A stretch of 42,693 bases of DNA, from contig CAYUIQ010000046.1 in the NCBI GenBank assembly GCA_964444795.1, forward strand, positions 1 through 42,693. Direction: 5' to 3'. The position numbers were made by a program, and so were the translations under genes. Origin of the DNA: JABMRP01 sp964444795. GTDB lineage: Bacteria > Planctomycetota > Planctomycetia > Pirellulales > Thermoguttaceae. The notes beneath the pieces are model-generated. The model did not search any database. It was not told the DNA's origin and saw only the letters and a program-made list of their open reading frames with translations. Shown here one piece after another: positions 35,636 through 42,693 of the stretch. The stretch's first letter is position 1, and every line of letters starts with the position of its first letter.

Positions 35636-36928
35636 ATGCGACTAATCCTGTTGGATCTACCCGGCCCGGGGCGCCAGAACTTCTACCCGCTGTCTTTGAG
35701 CCGGCCGATCTTCGAGTTGCGTTGCGGCATGAGTTCGCTGGCCGAGAAGATGGCCGCCAAGTTGGCCGCCACCGACCTCGCCGGCTTCATACCGCCTTAC
35801 CTGGCCGAAGTTTTCCGCGAGACGTCCGGTATGCCGGTCAACGATCCGGCGAAGCTGACCGGCGACGACTTAATGCTGGTCGACGGCCGGGTGATTGCCG
35901 AGAGTTTCGACACACCGACCGACGGTCCCAGTCAGGTGGCTTGCGATGAAGAGGGCCGGCTGCTGTTTGCCCGGATCGCCCAAGCCGATCTGGCCAAGCT
36001 GAAGACCGAATCGATCGAGGCCCTGGTCGAGTCGGCCGTTGCCACGTTGCCCAAAGCCGGCGCCGCGCCGGCGACCTGGAACTACACCTGGGACCTGGTG
36101 CTGGCCAATCCCGAGCAACTGACCAAGGACTTTGCCACGGCCGGGCAGTGCGGGATCGAAGGCACGATCGAAGAGCCGGCCGGCATGCGCGGCAGCAAGA
36201 GCGACGTCTACGTCGCCCCCGGCGCGCTGATCCACCCGATGGTCGTGATCGACGCGGCCGAAGGGCCCGTCTACATCGACGCCGACGCCGAGATTCACCC
36301 CTTCACGCGCATCGAAGGCCCCTGCTACGTCGGCAAGAAGTCGATCCTGCTGGGAGCCAAATGCCGCGAGGGTAATTCCATCGGGCCCATGTGTCGCGTG
36401 GGCGGTGAGGTCGAGGAATCGATCATCCACGGCTACTCCAACAAGTACCACGACGGATTCCTCGGTCACGCTTACGTCGGCGAGTGGGTCAACCTCGGCG
36501 CGCTGACCACCAACAGCGACCTGAAGAACGACTACTCGAGCGTTTCCGTAACGCTCGATGGCCGGCGGCCCATCGACACCGGCTCGACCAAGGTCGGTGC
36601 CCTGATCGGCGATCACACGAAGACGTCGATCGGCACGCTGTTCAACACGGGCGCGTACGTCGGAGCCATGGCCCTGATTGCGGCCACCGGCAAGCCGTTG
36701 CCCAAGTTCATTCCCTCATTTGCCTGGTTCCTTGAGGGCGTGGTGACCAAGGGATTCGGAAAGCGGAAGCTCTACGAAACGGCCGTCACGGCCATGAGCC
36801 GCCGCGGGCGCCAGTGGACACCGGCGCAAGAGACAATGTGGGACGAGATCTTCGCCATCACGGCCGGACCGCGCAAGGACGCCGTCAAGAAAGGCCGCCG
36901 CGCGATGGCCGCGGCGCGAAAGCACTAA
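35636..36928 (+). CDS. GlmU-like sugar nucleotidyltransferase with left-handed beta-helix
   Basis: The 430-residue protein has AGGAG 10 nt before the ATG. The N-terminus reads LILLDLPGPGRQNFYPLSLS then RPIFELRCGMSSLAEK, the pattern of the putative GlmU-like sugar nucleotidyltransferases of bacteroidetes and planctomycetes. The normal GXGTRM nucleotidyltransferase loop of GlmU is absent. From about 190 to 370 hexapeptide repeats (VYVAPGALIHPMVVID, YVGEWVNLGALTTNSD) form a left-handed beta-helix typical of acyltransferases. Residues 390-430 are a basic tail. It may transfer an acyl group and a nucleotide to an amino-sugar phosphate. Its position beside nagB and an acyl carrier protein fits, but the substrates are inferred. 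Confidence 0.82.
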   Translation: MRLILLDLPGPGRQNFYPLSLSRPIFELRCGMSSLAEKMAAKLAATDLAGFIPPYLAEVFRETSGMPVNDPAKLTGDDLMLVDGRVIAESFDTPTDGPSQVACDEEGRLLFARIAQADLAKLKTESIEALVESAVATLPKAGAAPATWNYTWDLVLANPEQLTKDFATAGQCGIEGTIEEPAGMRGSKSDVYVAPGALIHPMVVIDAAEGPVYIDADAEIHPFTRIEGPCYVGKKSILLGAKCREGNSIGPMCRVGGEVEESIIHGYSNKYHDGFLGHAYVGEWVNLGALTTNSDLKNDYSSVSVTLDGRRPIDTGSTKVGALIGDHTKTSIGTLFNTGAYVGAMALIAATGKPLPKFIPSFAWFLEGVVTKGFGKRKLYETAVTAMSRRGRQWTPAQETMWDEIFAITAGPRKDAVKKGRRAMAAARKH

Positions 36929-36980
36929 GTCAACACAACGGATAACACGTAAAACAACCATTTCGAGGGAGATTCACTTC

Positions 36981-37235
36981 ATGGCTACCGTGGAAGAACG
37001 CGTTATTGCCGTCACCGCCGACGTGCTGAGAATCGATGCGAGCGAAATCAAGAGCCAGAGCGTGTTTTCAACCGACCTGGGAGCGGAGAGTGTCCAGTCG
37101 GTCGAACTTGTGGCGATGTTCGAGGAAGAGTTTGACATCGAAATGGACGAGGACGCCGCGCTGTCGGTCGAAAATGTCGGCGACGCGGTCGAGTTCATTA
37201 CCAAGGTGTGCAAGGAGCAGGGCGTCGACGCCTGA
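36981..37235 (+). CDS. Acyl carrier protein with altered DSL motif
   Basis: The 84-residue acidic protein has a normal ACP helix plan. The phosphopantetheine Ser is S37 in LGAESVQSVEL, where most fatty-acid ACPs have D-S-L; the flanking Asp and Leu are Glu and Val here. The following helix (MFEEEFDIEMDED) is a standard ACP recognition helix. GAGGGAG lies upstream of the ATG. No ketosynthase or phosphopantetheinyl transferase is nearby. The changed motif and location suggest a dedicated carrier for the next gene product, not the main fatty-acid ACP. Confidence 0.9.
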   Translation: MATVEERVIAVTADVLRIDASEIKSQSVFSTDLGAESVQSVELVAMFEEEFDIEMDEDAALSVENVGDAVEFITKVCKEQGVDA

Positions 37236-37279
37236 TCGCCACGCTGAACCATGCTGGACGTTTCACGAAAGGAGCCGAC

Positions 37280-38671
37280 ATGTCGGATACCAAGAAATCT
37301 TTCCCGTTGGTCAATGCGACCGAACCGAACCTGATCGAGAATACCTTCGACTACGATCTGCCGCCAAAGATTCTCTTCGACGGCCCGATCGTCGAGTATA
37401 TCGACGGCAAGCCGGTCGAGTTCGACCCCAAGGCGCTGCTGAATCGCGACTTCCACATCACCGACACGACCTTCCGTGACGGTCAGCAAGCGCGGCCGCC
37501 TTATACCATCGAGCAGATGGTGCATATCTACGACCTGCTCGCCAAGTTGGGCGGTCCCAAGGGCGTGATCCGCCAGACGGAGTTTTTTCTCTACACGAAG
37601 AACGACCGCGAAACACTCGATCGCTGCCGCGAATTGGGACACAAGTATCCCGAATGCACCGGCTGGATCCGTGCCGTGAAGGCCGATTTCCGCCTAGTCA
37701 AGGAAGCCGGTCTGGCCGAGTCGGGCATGCTTACCAGTTCCTCCGACTACCACATCTTCCAGAAGCTCAAGTTCAAGAGCCGCCAGGCCTGCATGGACAG
37801 CTACTGCGAAGTGGTCGACGCGGCGTTTGAGGCGGGCGTACGGCCCCGGTGCCACTTCGAGGACATCACCCGGGCCGACGTCGAAGGCTTCGTGCTCCCC
37901 TTCGCCGAACGACTGATGCGGATGAGCGAGCAGGTGCCCGAGGACAAGACGGCCAAAATCCGCCTCTGCGATACCATGGGCTTCGGCATCAGCTACCCGG
38001 GCGTCGAGCTGCCGCGAAGTATCCCCAAGCTGATTTACAGACTGAACCAGGAAGTGGGCGTACCCACTGATCGGCTCGAATGGCACGGGCACAACGACTT
38101 CCACAAGGTGCATATCAACGCCTCGACCGCGTGGCTCTACGGTTGCGACGCCGCCAACGCGACGTTGTTTGGCTACGGCGAACGGACCGGCAATCCGCCG
38201 CTGGAAAGCGCGATCATGGAGTACATCGCCCTGCGTGGCGATTTGTGCGGTATCCAAACCGAGGCGATCACCGAGCTGGCCGAGTACATGCAGTCGATCG
38301 GGTTCCCGATTCCCCACAACTACCCGTTCGTCGGCAAGGGCTTCAACGCCACGTCGGCGGGTATCCACGCGGGCGGTTTGCGCCAGGACGAGCGGATCTA
38401 CAATATCTTCGACACGACGAAGCTGTTGAACCGCCCGCCGTCGGTCGCCATCACGGACAAGACGGGTTCAGACGGCGTGGCCCTTTGGGTTAACGAGTTC
38501 TTTGGCCTCAAAGGCGACGACCGGATCAGCGTGATCAAGTGCCACAAGGTGGCCCGCTGGGTCCGCGACCAGTACGAGGAAGTTGGTCGCATCACGTCGA
38601 TCAGCAACTCGGAACTCGAAACCCAGGTCAAGGAACTGATGCCCAAGTACTGGGAGAAGTACAAGGGTTAA
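37280..38671 (+). CDS. Alkylmalate-synthase-family carboligase (HMGL-like)
   Basis: The ATG at 37280 has AAAGGAG directly upstream; the frame is open to 37208. The 463-residue protein has the HMGL-like TIM barrel: ITDTTFRDGQQ with R66 and D67, the metal pair H269 and H271 in EWHGHNDFH, and the GERTGNPPLES block near 305-315. The family condenses an acyl thioester with a 2-oxo acid (isopropylmalate, homocitrate, citramalate) or cleaves such products. The C-terminal part is shorter than the regulatory domain of LeuA, and no LeuCD or LeuB gene is nearby. An ACP gene only 44 nt upstream suggests that the acyl donor may be ACP-bound; this is inference. Confidence 0.85.
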   Translation: MSDTKKSFPLVNATEPNLIENTFDYDLPPKILFDGPIVEYIDGKPVEFDPKALLNRDFHITDTTFRDGQQARPPYTIEQMVHIYDLLAKLGGPKGVIRQTEFFLYTKNDRETLDRCRELGHKYPECTGWIRAVKADFRLVKEAGLAESGMLTSSSDYHIFQKLKFKSRQACMDSYCEVVDAAFEAGVRPRCHFEDITRADVEGFVLPFAERLMRMSEQVPEDKTAKIRLCDTMGFGISYPGVELPRSIPKLIYRLNQEVGVPTDRLEWHGHNDFHKVHINASTAWLYGCDAANATLFGYGERTGNPPLESAIMEYIALRGDLCGIQTEAITELAEYMQSIGFPIPHNYPFVGKGFNATSAGIHAGGLRQDERIYNIFDTTKLLNRPPSVAITDKTGSDGVALWVNEFFGLKGDDRISVIKCHKVARWVRDQYEEVGRITSISNSELETQVKELMPKYWEKYKG

Positions 38672-38710
38672 GCGTAATACTGTTGGTGATTCCCCGTTAG
38701 CCCGGTGTTC

Positions 38711-38868
38711 ATCTCGTTCCCACGCTTCCGCGTGGGAACGGGAGTCTGGACGCTTCGCGTCCCTGTCCGACAACGCTTGGCGCGACAAGTACCCGGCGTC
38801 TTGCGAGCAAAAGGGACGCGAAGCGTCCAAGCGTGCGTTCCCACGCAGAAGCGTGGGAACGAGGATCA
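38711..38868. repeat. Nested palindromic repeat between convergent genes
   Basis: Two arms of about 55 bp (38711-38764 and 38811-38868) are imperfect inverted copies. Each contains two hairpins: CGTTCCCACGC-TTCC-GCGTGGGAACG (38715-38740 in the left arm) and a GGACGC-TTC-GCGTCC unit. It lies between two convergent stop codons and could end both transcripts. The motif type is common as a dispersed element in planctomycetes. Confidence 0.85.
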
Positions 38869-38870
38869 TA

Positions 38871-39557
38871 TCAAGAGTCCGCCTTTCGCCGCAACTCCAC
38901 CACGGCCCCTTGCAGCGGCTCGCCGTCGGGGTCCCAGGTCTCGGGCACGTAGTCGGCCAGATCCCGGTGTAGCGGCTCGTACCCTTCGGCCTCCACCTCG
39001 ATCGTACACCCGGAGAAGCGGAACGTGCGGCGGATCTCCGTCTCGCGATTCCAGCCGGTGGTGGTTGTCGTCATCTCGTGCCGAAACATGCCGGGCACGT
39101 CGGCCTCACCCTTGGGGCCGGTCAACACGCCTTGGGGTGCCGGCGCCTCGCGATACCCCGAGAGCACGCGAACCGTGGCCAGAAAGATCGGCTCCTTGCT
39201 CTCGGCGTCGACCACGGTAAACGGGATCACCGCCGCGGCCCAATTGGACGTCTTTTCTTCCGTCGGCGTTAGCACCGGCTTCATCACACTGCCCACCAAC
39301 ACGGCCACCGCCGCACCGGCCAGCAGTAGAATGCGGCGCAGATAGATTCCCGCCACCAGCAGCACGAACACGATGGCATACAGATAAAGCGGCGCCCCGT
39401 CGAACCCCTGCCAGACGGTCAGCGCGAAGAACAGCGCGCAGGCGACGGTCATCTTCACGTGGGCGCCCATCCGAAAGCGCACCGGCGGCCGCGGCCCGGG
39501 CAGCGTCGGCGGGCTTTCCTTCGGTTGCACCGGTTCTTTGACCGACTCCGACGACAC
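38871..39557 (-). CDS. Membrane protein with transthyretin-like regulatory domain
   Basis: The GTG ending at 39557 (GGAG upstream) is preferred over the upstream open frame to 39635. The 228-residue product has a proline-rich cytoplasmic N-terminus. Three membrane segments follow (VKMTVACALFFALTVWQGF, LYLYAIVFVLLVAGIYL, LLLAGAAVAVLVGSVM). A beta-rich C-terminal domain (about residues 110-225, FTVVDAESKEPIFLATVRVL) resembles carboxypeptidase-regulatory or transthyretin-like sandwiches. I do not recognise a specific function. It is probably a small envelope protein in its own transcript. Confidence 0.7.
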   Translation of the reverse strand: MSSESVKEPVQPKESPPTLPGPRPPVRFRMGAHVKMTVACALFFALTVWQGFDGAPLYLYAIVFVLLVAGIYLRRILLLAGAAVAVLVGSVMKPVLTPTEEKTSNWAAAVIPFTVVDAESKEPIFLATVRVLSGYREAPAPQGVLTGPKGEADVPGMFRHEMTTTTTGWNRETEIRRTFRFSGCTIEVEAEGYEPLHRDLADYVPETWDPDGEPLQGAVVELRRKADS

Positions 39558-39679
39558 GTTCTCGCTCCGTTGCCGATATCGGGTTGGGGCCCGTTTCCTA
39601 CCCCTACTGTAACGACTGACCGGCGGGGCTGTCAAAGAAGTGGAACGCCTTCGGCCTTCGTGTCGTCGTTATGGCCCCC

Positions 39680-39734
39680 CGACCCAGGGTGCGCTTCGCG
39701 ACCCTAGGCTTTGTTGTTGGACCCCGTTGGGGTC
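39680..39734. repeat. Palindromic (REP-like) element
   Basis: Two neighbouring hairpins, CCCAGGGT/ACCCTAGG around a GCGCTTCGCG loop (39684-39709) and GACCCC-GTT-GGGGTC (39720-39734), lie just beyond the stop of the TPR lipoprotein gene. They could act as its terminator, although no T-run follows. The surrounding 39558-39746 holds no gene. Confidence 0.55.
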
Positions 39735-39746
39735 AAGGCCATGGAC

Positions 39747-41006
39747 TCATCGCCGCTGCCAATCCAACCACTGCTGATAGTGGGGCGATTTGACGTACTC
39801 GGCGTAGTCGGGCAGGGTCGTCAGGTCGGCCATTTCGATCTCGAATCGATCGGCCAGGGTCTTCAGCAATCGCGTTGTTTCGGCGAAGTCCTTCTCCAGC
39901 ATCGAGATGCTCGCCAGTGTCCAATAGGCGTCGACCAAAGTGCCGTCTGTATCGAGGGCTTGCCGGACGAGTTGCTTCGCCTTGGCGTAGTCCTGCATTT
40001 CAACATGGATACCGGCCCGCATCACGTTCAAGTACGGATCGCCGCCGACGGCTTCATCGAGCCGGTCGATGCACGCGAGCGCTTCGTCGTACTGCCCGTA
40101 CGTTATATGGCCGTCGATCAGGACCAAGTCGGGGCTGAGGGCGTTCGGGTGGCAGCGGTGGAACGCTTCGATTGCCGCCGCAAACGTGGGCTCGTCGACT
40201 GTCTGCGACGCCTGCAACCGGAGCATGAGGACATGCTTGTCCCGCTGAAGCGATTCCGGCAGCGCGTTGTAGATGCCCAGCGCTTGCTCGCCCCGCCCGG
40301 CACTCACGGCCGCGGTCAGTTCAAGGTACTGGGAGAAGTGCTTCAATCGGTCTCGCTCCATTTCGGAGAGTCCTGTCGCCAGGTTTCTCGACGGCCCCGG
40401 CCCCAGGGGCAGAAACGAACGGCGGAGTTCCTTGGAGAAAAGTTCTGCAGACGCGTAGTCGTAAAGGTCGACGACGTTGATTTGCCCGCCCGGTTTGCGG
40501 ACCAGAATCATTTCGTGGTAGTTCAAGCCGGAATCCGCCCCTGCGATACGGAAGATCGCCCGCTGTCGGCCGTCTTGTTGGCGAATCCGAAGCAGCCGAT
40601 AACCTCCCCCGCCGAACGTGTTCAACACCAACACCTGGGCCAGGGTGCTCCCGCCTCGCTCCGGTTGCCTGATCCCGCCGACGATAATACGGCTGGCTTG
40701 TTCGGCTCCGGGAAGGCCGCCGCTGGCACTTTCCAGGAGGGCATCCCAATCGATCGCGTCGTCGAACGTCTTCGTGTCGCCGGTCCGGATGGCCTCTTCC
40801 AGCGTTCGGGCAAGCTGGAGGCATTCTTCTTCGGTCGGATTCTCCCAAGTCGACGCGGCTTCCGGCTCCACCGGTTCCTTCGATGGCCCTTTTGCCGATG
40901 TCCGTGAAGACTCGTTTCCGCCGCACCCGGCAAAGCACCCCAGGGCGACTGCCAACGGAATCAACCACGTTACCCCTGCTATTCTCGTTCGTCTGGTCGT
41001 TCGCAT
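39747..41006 (-). CDS. TPR-containing lipoprotein
   Basis: The 419-residue protein has a lipoprotein signal peptide with lipobox LGCFAGC, so Cys27 would be acylated, followed by a Ser/Lys/Glu linker. Residues about 55-200 form an alpha/beta domain with no motif I recognise. From about 220 on, helix pairs with TPR character repeat (ALGIYNALPESL, ALACIDRLDEAVGGDP, AKQLVRQALDTDGTLVDAYW). It is expected on the periplasmic side of a membrane. The gene seems to stand alone between repeats and the ABC ATPase gene. Confidence 0.78.
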   Translation of the reverse strand: MRTTRRTRIAGVTWLIPLAVALGCFAGCGGNESSRTSAKGPSKEPVEPEAASTWENPTEEECLQLARTLEEAIRTGDTKTFDDAIDWDALLESASGGLPGAEQASRIIVGGIRQPERGGSTLAQVLVLNTFGGGGYRLLRIRQQDGRQRAIFRIAGADSGLNYHEMILVRKPGGQINVVDLYDYASAELFSKELRRSFLPLGPGPSRNLATGLSEMERDRLKHFSQYLELTAAVSAGRGEQALGIYNALPESLQRDKHVLMLRLQASQTVDEPTFAAAIEAFHRCHPNALSPDLVLIDGHITYGQYDEALACIDRLDEAVGGDPYLNVMRAGIHVEMQDYAKAKQLVRQALDTDGTLVDAYWTLASISMLEKDFAETTRLLKTLADRFEIEMADLTTLPDYAEYVKSPHYQQWLDWQRR

Positions 41007-41052
41007 GGCTATCTCCCGTGGGAATGAGTGGAATGTTTCGTTCCCTTGAACT

Positions 41053-41364
41053 CCCGCCGGCTTGCCCGGCGGATCGTTCGGTTTCTCGCTACATCGGGGC
41101 TTGCCTCACAACGCAGAATCCCGCCGGCTTGCCCGGCGGATCGTTCGGTTTCTTACTACACGGTCTCTCCCAATGTTCAGCCTCCCGCGATTACTTTCAC
41201 TCCACAACGCCCCCAATATAGGCACTCGGCTGCCAGCACGCCAGCCTACAATGTTAGTCGGAAGCCGAACAATCCGCCGGACAAGCCGGCGGGATTTGGA
41301 AGGAATGAAGGGGGGCGTTATGTAGCGAGAAGCCGAACGATCCGCCGGGCAAGCCGGCGGGATT
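41053..41364. repeat. Four copies of a short dispersed repeat in mirrored pairs
   Basis: Two copies in plus orientation (41053-41093, 41118-41160) and two in reverse (41252-41296, 41321-41364) share the core GCCGGCTTGCCCGGCGGATC or its complement, each with an internal palindrome CCGCCGG/CCGGCGG. They fill most of the 377-bp gap 41007-41383, in which I see no gene. Confidence 0.85.
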
Positions 41365-41383
41365 ATGAAGGAATAGAGGTCGC

Positions 41384-42475
41384 TCAAATCAACGCCTTTC
41401 CGGTTCGACCGTCGAACAGATGTAGCCTGTCGGCGTCAAAGGTCCAAAACGACCGGCCGTTCTCGGGTACGTCGACACCGGCGGCAAGGCGGGCGATCAG
41501 CATGCACGTGCCGTGGCGGAGATGTGTGTATCGCTCGGGGCCGCGCGTCTCGACCGATTCGACGACGGCCTCGAATGCGGCTGGTGTCTGGTGCGTAACC
41601 GGCAGCAAGTGCTCCGGCCGAATGCCCAAAACCAACCGCTGGCCAGCGGGCTCGGCGGCGCGACTCGCAAACAAATCGGGCAGCGGCAAACGTGCGTCGC
41701 CGGACGCGAACACCGCCCGGCCGGCGGTCCGCTGGATGTGTCCTTCCAGAAAGTTCATGCCGGGGTCGCCGATCAACTCAGCCACCGACCGGTTAGCCGG
41801 CCGATCGTAAACGTCTTGCGGTGTTCCAACTTGTTGGATCCGGCCCTCGTGCATCACGGCGAGCCGATCGCCGAGGGTCATCGCTTCGGTCTGGTCGTGG
41901 GTGACGTGGATCGTGGTGGTCTGCAGCCGCGTGTGCAGACGGCGGATCTCCCCGCGCAGCCGGTCGCGCAGCCGGGCGTCGAGATTGGCCAGGGGCTCGT
42001 CCCAAAGAAACACCTTGGGCCGCCGAACGATCGCCCGACCTAGCGCCACCCGGCGCTTCTGACCACCGGAGAGTTCGTGTGGGCGGCGCTGCAACAGGTC
42101 GCCGATCCCCAACATCTCGGCCGCTTCGCCGACGCGACGTTCGATTTCCGCGGCCGGCGTGCGGCGAAGTTTCAGCCCGAAGGCCATGTTGCCCAGGACG
42201 GTCAGGTGTGGATACAGGGCCAGATTCTCAAAGACCATGGCCACGTCGCGGTCCTTCGGCGGCAGATGATCGATCGCCCGGCCGTCGATTGCCACGCTAC
42301 CGCCGTCGGGCTGCTCGAGCCCCGCGATCAGCCGCAGCGTGGTCGATTTGCCGCAGCCCGAGGGTCCGACCAACACCAGCAGTTCGCCGTCGACCGCGTC
42401 GAGACATAGGTCGTCGACGGCCCGGATGTTGCCGGGGAATGTTTTGGTCAGGTGGTGGAGGGTGAGCGTTGGCAT
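41384..42475 (-). CDS. Carbohydrate ABC importer ATPase (MalK/UgpC type)
   Basis: The 363-residue ATPase shows Walker A GPSGCGKST (37-45), signature LSGGQ (135-139) with KRR after it, Walker B VFLWDE (155-160), D-loop NLDA and H-loop His193 in VTHDQTEAM. The C-terminal third is an OB-fold (TOBE) domain, with GIRPEHLLPV, as in MalK/UgpC importers of sugars or glycerol-3-phosphate. The Q-loop reads FENLALYPH: residue 83 is Glu (codon GAG) where the family has Gln. That residue coordinates the metal and couples ATP hydrolysis to the membrane subunits. No permease gene is visible in the window; it may lie to the right. Start codon ATG ending at 42475. Confidence 0.92.
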   Translation of the reverse strand: MPTLTLHHLTKTFPGNIRAVDDLCLDAVDGELLVLVGPSGCGKSTTLRLIAGLEQPDGGSVAIDGRAIDHLPPKDRDVAMVFENLALYPHLTVLGNMAFGLKLRRTPAAEIERRVGEAAEMLGIGDLLQRRPHELSGGQKRRVALGRAIVRRPKVFLWDEPLANLDARLRDRLRGEIRRLHTRLQTTTIHVTHDQTEAMTLGDRLAVMHEGRIQQVGTPQDVYDRPANRSVAELIGDPGMNFLEGHIQRTAGRAVFASGDARLPLPDLFASRAAEPAGQRLVLGIRPEHLLPVTHQTPAAFEAVVESVETRGPERYTHLRHGTCMLIARLAAGVDVPENGRSFWTFDADRLHLFDGRTGKALI

Positions 42476-42693
42476 GTTCGCACGGACACCGTCGGGACCT
42501 CACGCAGAGGCGCGGAGCTCGCGGAGGAGTCTCTGGTTGTTTTGGGTGAAATATGTCATGCGCCGTTTTGTTTCACGAATTTGTTCGCAATGCGTTGGAC
42601 TCCGTTCTTCACCAGTTCCTCGCCAAAGATGATCTACGGTCCCACCTACACGTCGGCCATTTCTTCAAAACATCAATCGCCTTTCTCCATACT
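42476..42693. other. Right edge, no supported gene
   Basis: On the minus strand a short frame (FGEELVKNGVQRIANKFV) ends at a TGA near 42557 but is interrupted upstream by stops, so it may be the decayed end of a small gene. The sequence near 42490-42525 (CTCACGCAGAGGCGCGGAGC) resembles a widespread intergenic repeat type. Neither could be confirmed. Confidence 0.3.

Noticed and set aside
38711..38868. tRNA or structured RNA gene
   Set aside because: The hairpins are simple palindromes with tiny loops; no cloverleaf or conserved tRNA bases fit.
39711..40907. 398-codon open frame on the plus strand
   Set aside because: Antisense to the TPR lipoprotein, which has a signal peptide and lipobox.
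41053..41364. Possible CRISPR array
   Set aside because: The units occur in both orientations, are palindromic and have unequal spacing, and no cas gene is near.
42555..42693. C-terminal end of a small conserved protein on the minus strand
   Set aside because: Only about 23 codons look coding, and stop codons interrupt the frame upstream; too little for a call.

Overview
The window reads as GC-rich chromosomal DNA of a planctomycete, probably Pirellulales-like. This rests on the gene families seen: several exported sulfatases, Tat-exported oxidoreductases, a planctomycete-style heme-binding cytochrome, a PQQ-propeller fused to a methyltransferase-like domain, DUF58/VWA operons with a squalene-cyclase-like protein, a GlmU-like nucleotidyltransferase, and palindromic intergenic repeats. 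No rRNA, tRNA, CRISPR array or phage genes were seen.

Region 1 (63-15657, plus strand) is a seven-gene, tightly coupled operon: DUF58, BatA-like VWA, a second VWA membrane protein, a 1456-residue membrane-anchored coiled-coil protein, a squalene-cyclase-repeat protein, a thioredoxin-fold/TPR protein, and a protein with a transglutaminase-like Cys/His pair. Junctions are ATGA or GTGA overlaps, an 11-nt overlap, direct abutment, or a 9-nt gap. The first genes are the usual partners of a MoxR AAA ATPase, which would lie left of the window. The set looks like an envelope-located chaperone/assembly machine. The last two genes are the less familiar part.

Region 2 (15658-28627) is a minus-strand accessory block with much mobile-element debris. 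In transcription order it holds a Tat-exported sarcosine-oxidase-like flavoprotein, a tetraheme c-type cytochrome, an exported PLP trans-sulfuration-type enzyme, a frameshifted and truncated sulfatase, an intact sulfatase, and a PQQ-propeller protein. Three fragments of one integrase-type transposase family interrupt or flank it. One roughly 515-bp element is present twice (21507-22022 and 28113-28627), and the tail of another sulfatase is stranded beside the second copy. The broken sulfatase carries a 61-nt insertion that combines a perfect inverted repeat with a direct repeat, the signature of template switching.

Region 3 (28634-34348) holds a metallophosphoesterase, a divergent SRAP-family protein, two tandem DUF481 outer-membrane proteins with similar promoter candidates, and a convergent Tat-exported FAD oxidoreductase whose 3' end overlaps the second DUF481 gene.

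Region 4 (34773-38671, plus strand) is a probable operon: nagB, a GlmU-like nucleotidyltransferase with a left-handed beta-helix, an acyl carrier protein with an altered DSL motif, and an alkylmalate-synthase-family enzyme. It joins amino-sugar metabolism to a possibly carrier-bound acyl condensation.

Region 5 (38671-42693) holds a membrane protein, a TPR lipoprotein and an ABC-importer ATPase whose Q-loop glutamine is replaced by glutamate. They are separated by palindromic and dispersed repeats.
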